DNA from: Nocardia tenerifensis NBRC 101015
Lineage (GTDB): Bacteria > Actinomycetota > Actinomycetes > Mycobacteriales > Mycobacteriaceae
Reading direction: 5' to 3'
NCBI RefSeq assembly: GCF_000308715.1
Contig: NZ_BAGH01000055.1
Coordinates: 1-43,497, forward strand
Length of the DNA stretch: 43,497 nt
A program made the position numbers and the translations under genes. Shown here piece after piece: positions 32,560-40,706 of this stretch (positions are counted from its first letter, which is position 1; every line of letters begins with the position of its first letter). The notes under the pieces were generated by a model. The model worked only from the letters and a program-made list of their open reading frames with translations. It did no database searches and had not been told where the DNA came from.

Positions 32560-33294
32560 ATGGGAACCAATGTCGCTGTTGCCGAGGACCTCGTGCGAGG
32601 GGAACGCATGCATGTCAACCGAGGCGCCGACGAATCGAAGCTGTGGGTACACGCGGGCCTGCGCAAGAATTTCGACGCCATCCGCCCGAGGCTGTCGGGG
32701 ATCGTGCCGAACGCCGACGCCGTCGAGTTCATCGACTACGACGAGATCAACACCCGGGTCGGCCGCGCCGACGGCCCGGTCATGCTTCCGGTCAACACCG
32801 AGTACCAGGCCGACGAGCTGCGCTTCATCCGCGCACACCACCCCACCGTCTTCCTCGTCGCGGTCACCCACGACCTGACCGGGCACTCCACCTACTACGC
32901 CATGCGGGCGGGCGCGAATTTCGTCATCAACCTGGCGATACCGTGCGATCGGGCAACGGATCTCGGCGCCGCCGACCTTCGACTACGGGCAACGGCCCAC
33001 GAGCGACCGACCGCCGACACATCGGCAGGCCCGGAATCCGACGCCACCCCGAACCGCGGCAGCGTCCGATACCTCACCCAGCGAAGCAGACCTCCGGTCG
33101 CCCCCGCCGAACTCGACCAAGCCGACAAGCAATTGATCCAGATGCTACGAACCTCGCTGACGGTGGCCGACATCGCGCGACGAAGCTACATGTCCGAACG
33201 CTCCATGTACCGCCGCATCAGAAAGCTGTACAACGCCCTCGGCGTCACCGGCCGCACCGAACTCATCCAGGCAGTGGATCGACTAGAAGCATAG
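32560..33294 (+). CDS. Atypical response-regulator-like protein with LuxR-type HTH
   Basis: 244 residues. The first 130 resemble a receiver domain in secondary structure (V-M-L-P-V-N-T-E, F-L-V-A-V-T-H-D, A-M-R-A-G-A-N-F-V-I-N), but I find no convincing phosphoacceptor Asp or acidic pair, so it is probably an atypical receiver. After a Thr/Pro-rich linker the end has L-T-V-A-D-I-A-R-R-S-Y-M-S-E-R-S-M-Y-R-R-I-R-K-L-Y-N-A-L, a LuxR/GerE-like helix-turn-helix. The ATG at 32560 follows GGGAGGGGG; an earlier in-frame ATG at 32431 lacks a ribosome-binding site. No kinase is adjacent. It is the only regulator close to the lanthipeptide cluster. Confidence 0.65.
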   Translation: MGTNVAVAEDLVRGERMHVNRGADESKLWVHAGLRKNFDAIRPRLSGIVPNADAVEFIDYDEINTRVGRADGPVMLPVNTEYQADELRFIRAHHPTVFLVAVTHDLTGHSTYYAMRAGANFVINLAIPCDRATDLGAADLRLRATAHERPTADTSAGPESDATPNRGSVRYLTQRSRPPVAPAELDQADKQLIQMLRTSLTVADIARRSYMSERSMYRRIRKLYNALGVTGRTELIQAVDRLEA

Positions 33295-33328
33295 GCCTCT
33301 CGATCGTGCACATGAACGCGGATGCGGG

Positions 33329-35386
33329 TCAGAGCCGCACCCGCATATCGGCGGGCAGGAACATCTTGTCGTCCTCTTCGACGTCGAAGGCCGCATGGAA
33401 CTCATCGATGTTGCGCACCACTTGGTTGCATCGAAACTCGTTGGGCGCATGCGGGTCTGCGGCCAACTGACGGATCTGCTGTTCGGGTCGAAGCTTCGCG
33501 CGTCTGGCCCGGGCGTACGCCAGGAAGACTGGGGCGTAGTCCGGGTTCTCGTTGCCTTCGGCACGGCGAAATGCCGCCAGCGCCATCGTGAGGCCGCGGA
33601 GATCGGCGAGGTTCTCGCCGACGGTCAGCGCGCCGTCGACATGGTTTTCCGGCGCGAGTCCGCTCGGTACCAGCGAGTCGTATTGCGCGATCAGAGCTCT
33701 GGTGCGCTGGTCGAACGCACTGCGGTCCGCAGGCGTCCACCAATCGCGCAGGTTGCCCTCACCGTCGAACCTCGATCCCTGATCGTCGAAGCCGTGGCCG
33801 ATCTCGTGCCCGATCGTCGCGCCGATACCGCCGAAGTTCACCGCGGGCTCCGCATCGGGATCGAAATACGGTGGTTGAAGAATGCCCGCGGGGATCAGGA
33901 TCGCATTGTTGTTCCAGTCGTAGGAGGCGTTCACCTCCTGCGGTGCCATGTTCCACTCGTACCGGTCCACCGGAGTACCGAGTTTGCCGAACATTCGTTT
34001 CCACTCGTGTCGCATCGTTGCTCGGATATTGGCGATGCGTTGCCCTTTGACGATGGTCAGCTCGGTGTAGTCCCGCCAGGTATCGGGATACCCCGTCTTG
34101 ACGGTGAGTTTCTCCAGCTTGGCCAAAGCAGCGTCGCGGGTGGCCTGCGACATCCAGCCGCTCTGCTCGAAACTCTCTCGATAGGCCGCCAGGATGTTCG
34201 CCACCAGCTCATCCGCACTCGCCTTGGACTCCGGCGGAAAGTGCTGTGCCACGTACAGTTTGCCCAGCATCTGGTCCAGATACGTGGTGACCGAATCCAT
34301 CGCCGCCTTCTCGATCGGCAGCCGCTGCGCCTGACCGCCGCGGGTCCGTTCGAAGAACTCGAAACTCGCGTCGGAGAACTCCCGACCCAATTGCGCGGCG
34401 AACTCCCGGACGACCCCCAGACGCAGGTATTCGCGCCACTCCGCGATATCGACCTCCGACCACAGGCGCGCCGCGGCGACCACATAGGACGGCTGCGCGA
34501 GCACGATCGTGTCGAAGAGGGCCGGTTTGTCCGAGTAAGCGCCGAGCCAGGCGTCCCACTCGAATCCTGGTGCCATATCGAGGAGTTCATGCCAGCGCCG
34601 GGGGTTGTAGGTGGCAGACGCGTCGCGATTGCGCACCTCGTCCCAGTGCGCCGCGGCGATGCGGTGCTCCAGTTCGAAAACCCGTCCTGCCATGCCCGCC
34701 GGCTCGGTGAACCCGGCCGTGCGCGCGATCCGCTCGAGAAAACCTCGATAGGCGGTCCGCTGGTCGGCCATGGCGGGGGATTGGAAGAACGAGGCCTTGA
34801 ACCGCAATCCGGCCTGGCCGAGTTGCGGACGGTACGTGGCCGAGTCCTTCCCGTCGGGGAACACCACCATGGCGAACAGGCTGCACGCGGCAAGCGCGTT
34901 GTTGTGCGGCAGTTCCAGCGCGATCGATCCCATCACACGCGCCAGATCCCCCTTGGTCACGGCTCCGTCTATACGCTGGAGGAGGTCCGCGATGGGTGCG
35001 ATGCCGAGCCGGTCCGCGGCGCTCTCGTCCAGGCAGGCGTCGTAGAAGTCGCGGATCCGCTGCTCGTCGGATCCGGGTGCCGGGTCGTGGATCGCCTCGA
35101 TGATCGTCCTGAGCTGGTCCTGGACGCGGTCGGTGACCTCGAAGCCGGTGCCGTAGGCGGTCTTGTCCGGCGGCAATTGGTAGTCGCGCAACCACTTGCC
35201 GTTGGTATGCCGATAGAGATCATCTTGCGGGCGGATCATCGTGTCTGCATCCCTCAGATCTGGTCCGGAACCGACATGTGGTCCCTCGTAACACCCCGTC
35301 GCCAGGGTGAGAGTCGCGGGGATGGTCGCCACAGCGAGCAGAAATGCGCGCCGATCGAGCCCCCTCGGTATGCCTCGACTGCTCAT
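33329..35386 (-). CDS. M13-family (neprilysin-like) zinc metallopeptidase, Tat lipoprotein (copy A)
   Basis: 685 residues. The start follows GGAGGT. D-R-R-A-F-L-L-A-V is a twin-arginine signal and T-G-C a lipobox, so the enzyme is exported folded and tethered outside. The zinc site H-E-I-G-H is at residues 527-531, and the third ligand Glu lies in G-E-N-L-A-D-L-R-G; N-A-S-Y-D is the M13 N-A-x-Y block for substrate binding. M13 enzymes cut peptides of limited length before hydrophobic residues. It is a paralog of the gene at 40707 with higher GC content. It is encoded just upstream of, and divergent from, the lanthipeptide genes. Confidence 0.92.
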   Translation of the reverse strand: MSSRGIPRGLDRRAFLLAVATIPATLTLATGCYEGPHVGSGPDLRDADTMIRPQDDLYRHTNGKWLRDYQLPPDKTAYGTGFEVTDRVQDQLRTIIEAIHDPAPGSDEQRIRDFYDACLDESAADRLGIAPIADLLQRIDGAVTKGDLARVMGSIALELPHNNALAACSLFAMVVFPDGKDSATYRPQLGQAGLRFKASFFQSPAMADQRTAYRGFLERIARTAGFTEPAGMAGRVFELEHRIAAAHWDEVRNRDASATYNPRRWHELLDMAPGFEWDAWLGAYSDKPALFDTIVLAQPSYVVAAARLWSEVDIAEWREYLRLGVVREFAAQLGREFSDASFEFFERTRGGQAQRLPIEKAAMDSVTTYLDQMLGKLYVAQHFPPESKASADELVANILAAYRESFEQSGWMSQATRDAALAKLEKLTVKTGYPDTWRDYTELTIVKGQRIANIRATMRHEWKRMFGKLGTPVDRYEWNMAPQEVNASYDWNNNAILIPAGILQPPYFDPDAEPAVNFGGIGATIGHEIGHGFDDQGSRFDGEGNLRDWWTPADRSAFDQRTRALIAQYDSLVPSGLAPENHVDGALTVGENLADLRGLTMALAAFRRAEGNENPDYAPVFLAYARARRAKLRPEQQIRQLAADPHAPNEFRCNQVVRNIDEFHAAFDVEEDDKMFLPADMRVRL

Positions 35387-35567
35387 CGATACCTCCACGT
35401 CGTCGGATCGGTGCTTCGAAGCCTCGACAGCACGAGACGTAGCCAAGACACACCGGCTTCTCGCGAGTAGTTTCTCCCTATTGAGGCGACATTATGGGAA
35501 GCTAACGCGGGCGGTAGCATCTTCGTACTAAATCTAACCGCCGGGCGCATCGACCGGTAATTCATTC

Positions 35568-35807
35568 ATGATCCCACCGTGCGTCACCAGCGACATCGCT
35601 ACACTGGTGCAGTGTCCCGGGCGGCTCATCGATGGCGTGGAAACGGTTGAAATAAAGGAACGTCTCGACGTGAAGTAAGAACTACTACATGCACTGACTG
35701 CGCGCAAGGTGCTCGGGTTGGATGGCAGCATTCCGGCAGTGGGCTTCTGGCAGGCATTGGCAGACTCATGGCAGGTTCCGATATTGACGTTCGAACCGAA
35801 TCGGTGA
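35568..35807 (+). pseudogene. Gene remnant with an internal stop, upstream of LanKC
   Basis: One frame reads from an ATG at 35568 to a TGA at 35805 with a single TAA at 35676-35678. The peptide parts look protein-like: G-R-L-I-D-G-V-E-T-V-E-I-K-E-R-L-D-V-K before the stop, and R-K-V-L-G-L-D-G-S-I-P-A-V-G-F-W-Q-A-L-A after it. CAA to TAA would explain the stop. I do not recognise the family. The antisense frame looks less like protein. Confidence 0.4.
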
Positions 35808-35810
35808 AAA

Positions 35811-35840
35811 GTTGACACAGCGTACAGCAGTGGTCAACAT
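35811..35840 (+). promoter_or_regulatory. Promoter of the lanthipeptide operon with inverted-repeat operator
   Basis: A consensus -35 TTGACA (35812-35817), a 17-nt spacer and CAACAT (35835-35840) as -10. GTTGAC (35811-35816) and GTCAAC (35833-35838) form a perfect inverted repeat over both elements, a natural repressor site. Transcription would start within about 6 nt of the TTG start codon. Confidence 0.6.
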
Positions 35841-35852
35841 TAGGGTGAGCGT

Positions 35853-38369
35853 TTGAGATTCGAACAGTACTGCATAAGTGATCGCGAGTTCTATACGGAC
35901 CCGGGCTCTAGGGGGGCTTATGAACTGATTGTGCTTGACGCGGATTTGACTGGATACGAGGTCGTCTCAGAGGGCTACTGGACCAATCTGATTCCAAAAT
36001 TGGGTCCGCAGATCGATATCCAAGGATGGAAGATTCATCTGAGCGCTGCGTTCGGTCGTGAGCAAGAAGTCATTAAAGCGGCGGTAGATATTTGCAGCAC
36101 ACAGTCAATGCCCTTCAAGTATGTATCATCCATTCCGCAGTACCGTTTGTATAATTCCAAGCATGCGAATCGTAGTACTGCAGGAAAGCTGGTTACGATA
36201 TATCCGAGAATTGATCTTCTGGAGCAGACACTCAGGAGACTCGATGACCATCTTAGGCATATTGAGGGTCCACATATCCTCTCCGATGTACGCTGGAGTA
36301 ATGGGCCGGTATTCGTCCGCTTCGGGGCATTTAAGCGTATGGAACATGATGGCAAGTTCTGCGTGTTGCGACCTGATGGTTCATGGGATGAAGATCGACG
36401 CCAGCCCTGGTTCATCCTGCCGGACTGGGTCACCGTACCGGATTTCTTGAAGCCTGCCGTCGATCGTAAAGAACTATATGACGTTCCGTTCAATGTCGAA
36501 TCGGTCATCCGACAATCCAACGCAGGCGGCGTGTATTCAGCTTACATGATCGCCACCGGCGAAGAGGTGGTTGTCAAGGAAGGCAGAAGGCATGCCGGTT
36601 ATACGAGGGATGCTGCTGATGGGCACGCCCGCATAAGGCACGAGGCAGAGGTACTCCGCCGTTTGGCCGGAGCCGAAGCGACCCCTCGTGTCGTATGGGA
36701 AGGGGATGTAGGTGGCCACTACATGGTCGCGTTGTCCAAGATGGTGGGTATGACTCTGGAACGATGGATTGTGCTGAACATGCCGCTGTACAGTTCGTTG
36801 CCAAAGGATTGGCAAGAATACGCAAGTAGATGCAATCAGATAGTGAACCGACTGATCGATGCTGTCGCCGGAATTAATGCCGCTGACGTTGTTCATGGTG
36901 ACATTCATCCGCAGAACATTCTAGTCGACCCTAGCAATTTAAGTATTGCTATAATCGACTTTGAGACAGCGACGTCGCTTGTCGGAATGTTGACGCGAGC
37001 AATCAATGCTCCTGGATACACCGTGCCGGATGAGATTGAAACTTCGCACGCCGATCGATACGCAATAACGAAGTTGATTACTGATATGCTGACCGCAAGG
37101 GTTGAGCATGAAGATATCACCGATGAACGATACAATTGGGCCCTTCCTGTGCTGCTGGAGCAAATATCAGCTAAGAATGGCTCAGCGCCGGCCGCGATGC
37201 TTCAAATGATCGAAACGCGCCGCCGTATATTAGTAGATATCGGTTTACATGAAAAATCGGACATCGAGCCACCGGTGGCAAATTTCATTGCTAAGTTGCG
37301 CGCCGATATGCCCGCCGTGATGGCGGCATCGCAAAGTAGATTCGGTCACCTGCCCGTACATTACAGTGTGTTTGAGGATGAACTCAGCGGTGTCGGATTG
37401 GGCTTTGCGGGTCATGCGATTGCGCTCTACCCTGAACGTGATGAGTCATTGATTATCGGCATCACCAACGAAGCGCAGCGGTCCACCCGAGTAGGGATGT
37501 TCGACGGGCTATGTGGCTCCGTGTACGGCCTGCTTCGCCTCGGTGCCGAAACAGATGCTGTAGCCTTAATCGACGGTGTTGACCTGCTCGGTAGTGCACC
37601 CAGCATGCGAGTATTCGACGGAGCGGCGGGCATCTTAATTGCAGCGCTGAAGGCGGAGGCGTATGGCGCTGTCGTTAAAAAGATTTCAAGTAACCTCCAA
37701 CGGGACATTGGCGAAGTTGCGCGTCAATATCTTGCCGCCACGGGCATGGATCATAAAGTACGCAGCATCAGGACGAACAGGTTCGTGTTGCAGAATTCGG
37801 GTCTTATGTACGGGGACCTTGGGCTGGCGTGGTTATTCGCCGAAGCGTATATCCGCTTCGGAAGCACCCTTTTCATCGATGCGATGAATCATGCATTGAT
37901 GAGCGAGCTGCGCAGTTACGAGTTCACACCGGGAGGTGGGTTGCAATTTGAAGACAACGGACGGCTGCTGCCATATCTAGCCACTGGATCGGCAGGATTT
38001 GGTGTCGTCTTACACGATATCCCCGCTGACCTCGTTAATCCCGCGGTGAGCGCTGTCATTCCCGACCTAATTACCGCCTGTGCCCCTACGTTCAGCGCAA
38101 GTTGCGGTTTGTTCAACGGGTACTCCGGGTTGTTCTATGGCAGAAACGGGCTGAAGAAGTTCATGGGAGCCGATCTGGCGCCGCTTGCAGATCTGGATAC
38201 CTCGGTCCGCGCCATGGCCGTTTATACCTCATTCGAAGCCTGGGCGGTGCCGAGTGATGAAAACTTTCGGGTTACCACGGATTTCGCGACTGGCGCTAGC
38301 GGCATAATTCATGTGGCAAATATGGTCAGATCTGGGTACTACGGGCTGCTTCAGCCTCTACAAACGTGA
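35853..38369 (+). CDS. lanKC: Class III lanthipeptide synthetase (LanKC)
   Basis: 838 residues in three domains: an N-terminal phosphoSer/Thr lyase (about 1-200), a Ser/Thr kinase (about 215-470, with Lys242 in V-V-V-K-E, catalytic loop H-G-D-I-H-P-Q-N at 348-355 and metal-binding D-F-E at 369-371) and a LanC-like cyclase (about 500-838). It phosphorylates core Ser residues with NTP, eliminates phosphate and cyclises Cys onto dehydroalanine in the cytosol. The cyclase lacks the Cys-Cys-His zinc ligands: Cys-Gly-Leu-Phe-Asn-Gly-Tyr-Ser-Gly at 751-759 replaces the C-H-G-x-x-G block, as in class III, not class IV. The TTG start follows AGGGTGAG and gives a typical LanKC N-terminus. The gene is AT-richer than its surroundings. 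Its substrate is the precursor at 38439. Confidence 0.93.
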   Translation: MRFEQYCISDREFYTDPGSRGAYELIVLDADLTGYEVVSEGYWTNLIPKLGPQIDIQGWKIHLSAAFGREQEVIKAAVDICSTQSMPFKYVSSIPQYRLYNSKHANRSTAGKLVTIYPRIDLLEQTLRRLDDHLRHIEGPHILSDVRWSNGPVFVRFGAFKRMEHDGKFCVLRPDGSWDEDRRQPWFILPDWVTVPDFLKPAVDRKELYDVPFNVESVIRQSNAGGVYSAYMIATGEEVVVKEGRRHAGYTRDAADGHARIRHEAEVLRRLAGAEATPRVVWEGDVGGHYMVALSKMVGMTLERWIVLNMPLYSSLPKDWQEYASRCNQIVNRLIDAVAGINAADVVHGDIHPQNILVDPSNLSIAIIDFETATSLVGMLTRAINAPGYTVPDEIETSHADRYAITKLITDMLTARVEHEDITDERYNWALPVLLEQISAKNGSAPAAMLQMIETRRRILVDIGLHEKSDIEPPVANFIAKLRADMPAVMAASQSRFGHLPVHYSVFEDELSGVGLGFAGHAIALYPERDESLIIGITNEAQRSTRVGMFDGLCGSVYGLLRLGAETDAVALIDGVDLLGSAPSMRVFDGAAGILIAALKAEAYGAVVKKISSNLQRDIGEVARQYLAATGMDHKVRSIRTNRFVLQNSGLMYGDLGLAWLFAEAYIRFGSTLFIDAMNHALMSELRSYEFTPGGGLQFEDNGRLLPYLATGSAGFGVVLHDIPADLVNPAVSAVIPDLITACAPTFSASCGLFNGYSGLFYGRNGLKKFMGADLAPLADLDTSVRAMAVYTSFEAWAVPSDENFRVTTDFATGASGIIHVANMVRSGYYGLLQPLQT

Positions 38370-38409
38370 CGCCATGGAACGGCGTTATGAGTCTCGGTAA
38401 TCACCGAGA
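38369..38409 (+). promoter_or_regulatory. Two intercistronic hairpins between lanKC and lanA
   Basis: ACGCC (38369-38373) pairs with GGCGT (38381-38385). TCTCGGT (38392-38398) pairs perfectly with ACCGAGA (38403-38409) around AATC, followed by TGTAGTTT. Such stems between a synthetase and its precursor gene can block 3' exonucleases or act as a leaky terminator, adjusting precursor to enzyme ratios. Confidence 0.55.
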
Positions 38410-38438
38410 TGTAGTTTCACGAGAAAGTCAGGAATCGG

Positions 38439-38585
38439 ATGACGCAAATCAATGTCCTCGACCTCCAAAAGATGACAGAGGACCCGGGCTACCCAGGCGA
38501 ATATCAGACGGCCTGGAGTGGGGTCAGCTGGTCTAAATGCAAGGGCCCGAGTGTGCTTAGTCATAACAACTGCGGTTGGGACTAA
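38439..38585 (+). CDS. lanA: Class III lanthipeptide precursor peptide (two labionin motifs)
   Basis: 48 residues, too short for ordinary gene calling. AGGA (38430-38433) lies 5 nt before the ATG. The leader carries V6-L7-D8-L9-Q10, the helical L-x-L-Q-type motif recognised by LanKC enzymes. The core, from about Ser27, has two perfect Ser-x2-Ser-x3-Cys motifs: S27-G-V-S30-W-S-K-C34 and S38-V-L-S41-H-N-N-C45, ending C-G-W-D. That spacing is the labionin pattern of labyrinthopeptin. Both Cys lie only in these motifs. One extra Ser (32) and three Trp (26, 31, 47) are present. It is preceded by LanKC and followed by an ABC transporter, the labyrinthopeptin order. The leader/core border is not fixed by sequence. 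Confidence 0.92.
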   Translation: MTQINVLDLQKMTEDPGYPGEYQTAWSGVSWSKCKGPSVLSHNNCGWD

Positions 38586-38587
38586 GT

Positions 38588-38600
38588 AGCCTAATAGGCT
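38588..38600 (+). promoter_or_regulatory. Small hairpin directly after lanA
   Basis: AGCCT-AAT-AGGCT, two bases after the precursor stop, is a 5-bp stem with a 3-nt loop and no T-run. It could mark the 3' end of a processed lanA transcript. The stretch 38601-38707 holds no convincing gene. Confidence 0.35.
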
Positions 38601-38707
38601 GTAGTGGCAGCGCTGTTGCACTCGATGTTAAGCATACTAGTGTAACGGCGTTGCCGTGCGGCTACATGAGTCGACGATTAAGCGGGATAATTATATGGGG
38701 TGGGACA

Positions 38708-40642
38708 GTGAGAAAAGTTCGACTTCCCAAGGCGAATGGACCGCAAGCGAGATCACTGCTTTTTGCCCTGGAGAATATCGCTGAGCCCGGGTGGGTGAAG
38801 GATCGACACAGTGTCGCATCGGTGAGCACCGTCGACAGCTTCCGCAACCTTCCTAAGACCTTGCGGCTGACGATCGCTACAGGTTGGGGTGCTGCGCCGC
38901 TGCTGGTAATTGCTGCCGGAGTAATTAGCGTAGTCAGTGGAATTCTGACAGCGTTCGGCCTATTGGCGACAGCTGATGCGCTTTCTGTGCTTCTGCGAAC
39001 TACCATTACTCCTGAGCGGATCTCTGAATCAATCCCTGAAGTCTCGCTCGTGCTCGTCATCTACTCGGCGCGCGCCCTGATCGAAAGCCTAGAACGAACA
39101 GTCGAAGCGAGCGTGCGTCCCCATGTAGCATGTGCAGCCGAGAATAATCTCGCGCGGGTGGTGTCAGGTATCGATGTAATCGCGTTTGAGGACGCGAGTT
39201 TTCGTGAATTGGCGGCACAGGGTGGACAAGCGGGAGTTCGTGCGTTGGCGAACAGTGTGACGCCACTGTTGGGACTGCTGTCATCTATCGCGACGGTAAC
39301 TGCATCTGTCGTTGCAACATCGTTATTTCATCCATTACTCGCCATAGGCGTTGTCGTGGCATGCGTTCCGTCGGCGTGGGCCGCTTCTCGTAGCAGTAGA
39401 CTAAACAACTTGCATATGCTTGGGACGGTATCCGATCATTTGCAGAAGTCGATTCTTGCTGAGATATCTACCGACAGTAGATTTGCGATGGAAAGAGCGG
39501 TATTTGGGCTTCGAGATCGACTTATTGTCGAGTATGAGCTGGTTTCTAAAAGGTTGTGTCAAAAGGAAATAACGTCAGGGCTGAAGCGAGCTCGTATACA
39601 GCTGGCTGGGCGCGCACTATCAGGTTTATCCGGCGCAGTAGCCTTTGGTGTGCTCGCCATTCTCTTGTATACGCGGTGGATAGACGTGGCAGTGGCGGGT
39701 GCTGCGGCAGTAGCGATGCGTGTGTCTATAACTTCGGTGACTGGTGCGGCCGGCCGTTTGTACAACCTATTCGAACTGGGCTTCAGCATTGAGCTTTATA
39801 AGGATCTACTACGAGGGGCTGCTGAGCGTCGCAGGTCGGTCGGCTCGGTCGCGTTCCTCGAAACGGGTCCTGACATTATCACGATGAGCGCCGTCGGTTT
39901 CTGCTATCCGGGCCACTCCCGGCCGTCACTGTGCGATATTAATTTAACAATAGGTCGAGGTGAAGTCGTCGCGATTGTCGGCCGGAACGGCTCAGGGAAG
40001 TCGACGCTGGCTAAGATCATCGGCGGGTTATATGTGCCCTCGATCGGGAAGGTCTTTTGGAATAGTGTCGATCTGGCGTATGTGAGAGAGAATGATATTC
40101 GAAAGAACGTGTCGTTTGTCGCGCAGACCCCCATGGCCTGGCCCACTACGGCTGGTAACAATGTGGAAATCGGTTGCCATGCAGATCTTCCCATCAAGGA
40201 GTGGTGGGATCGGTCGCTTAAGGTTTCCGGCGCTGGTGATGTTATCGACTCGTTGCCACACAAGATGGAAACACTGTTATCGACTAGGTTTGTCGACGGT
40301 CGTGATCTCTCTGTAGGCCAATGGCAACGGTTGGCCATCGCCCGCGCACTGGTACGCAATGGTTCCATCTTGATAGCGGATGAAGCGACTTCCGCATTAG
40401 ATCCGCACGCCGAGAGCCAGGTTCTCGAATTCTTGACCAGCAGCAAAGAGTCGATGAACCAAGTGACGACGATCTTTGTCACCCACCGCATACTCAACGC
40501 GCGAAAGGCTGATCGAATTGTCGTCATGGAAGGTGGACGGATCGTGGAGACTGGGTCGCACAATGAGTTGATGCAGAACCCTGAAGGTCACTACCGCCTC
40601 ATGTACGAGGTTCAGGTCCCGCCGATCAATACTCGCGGCTAA
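38708..40642 (+). CDS. lanT: ABC transporter, fused permease and ATPase (lanthipeptide exporter)
   Basis: 644 residues. About six hydrophobic helices (roughly 45-330) precede the ATPase: Walker A G-R-N-G-S-G-K-S-T near residue 425, signature L-S-V-G-Q near 534, Walker B I-L-I-A-D-E-A-T-S-A-L-D near 560 and the H-loop T-H-R. The N-terminal 40 residues are too short for the C39 peptidase found in class I/II LanT, so the leader must be removed by something else. The GTG at 38708 follows GGGGTGGG; the open frame from 38576 is the 3' end of lanA in another frame and was rejected. It most likely exports the modified peptide, or protects the producer. Confidence 0.9.
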   Translation: MRKVRLPKANGPQARSLLFALENIAEPGWVKDRHSVASVSTVDSFRNLPKTLRLTIATGWGAAPLLVIAAGVISVVSGILTAFGLLATADALSVLLRTTITPERISESIPEVSLVLVIYSARALIESLERTVEASVRPHVACAAENNLARVVSGIDVIAFEDASFRELAAQGGQAGVRALANSVTPLLGLLSSIATVTASVVATSLFHPLLAIGVVVACVPSAWAASRSSRLNNLHMLGTVSDHLQKSILAEISTDSRFAMERAVFGLRDRLIVEYELVSKRLCQKEITSGLKRARIQLAGRALSGLSGAVAFGVLAILLYTRWIDVAVAGAAAVAMRVSITSVTGAAGRLYNLFELGFSIELYKDLLRGAAERRRSVGSVAFLETGPDIITMSAVGFCYPGHSRPSLCDINLTIGRGEVVAIVGRNGSGKSTLAKIIGGLYVPSIGKVFWNSVDLAYVRENDIRKNVSFVAQTPMAWPTTAGNNVEIGCHADLPIKEWWDRSLKVSGAGDVIDSLPHKMETLLSTRFVDGRDLSVGQWQRLAIARALVRNGSILIADEATSALDPHAESQVLEFLTSSKESMNQVTTIFVTHRILNARKADRIVVMEGGRIVETGSHNELMQNPEGHYRLMYEVQVPPINTRG

Positions 40643-40671
40643 TTGTGACTACTTCGAAACTGGGCGAGGAG

Positions 40672-40703
40672 GGTCGGGCCGTCGATACATGCACGGCCCG
40701 ACC
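40672..40703. terminator. Bidirectional terminator between lanT and M13 copy B
   Basis: GGTCGGGCCGT (40672-40682) and ACGGCCCGACC (40693-40703) form a perfect 11-bp stem with a 10-nt loop, followed by TTGTT on the plus strand. It closes the lan operon and the convergent peptidase gene. Confidence 0.88.
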
Positions 40704-40706
40704 TTG

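Noticed and set aside
38385..38621. 78-codon minus-strand frame over lanA
   Set aside because: No ribosome-binding logic or family; it is the complement of the clear precursor gene.
38576..38707. Possible second Ser/Cys-rich precursor in the 5' extension of the ABC transporter frame
   Set aside because: It overlaps the end of lanA, has no Shine-Dalgarno, no L-x-L-Q leader motif and runs straight into the transporter frame.
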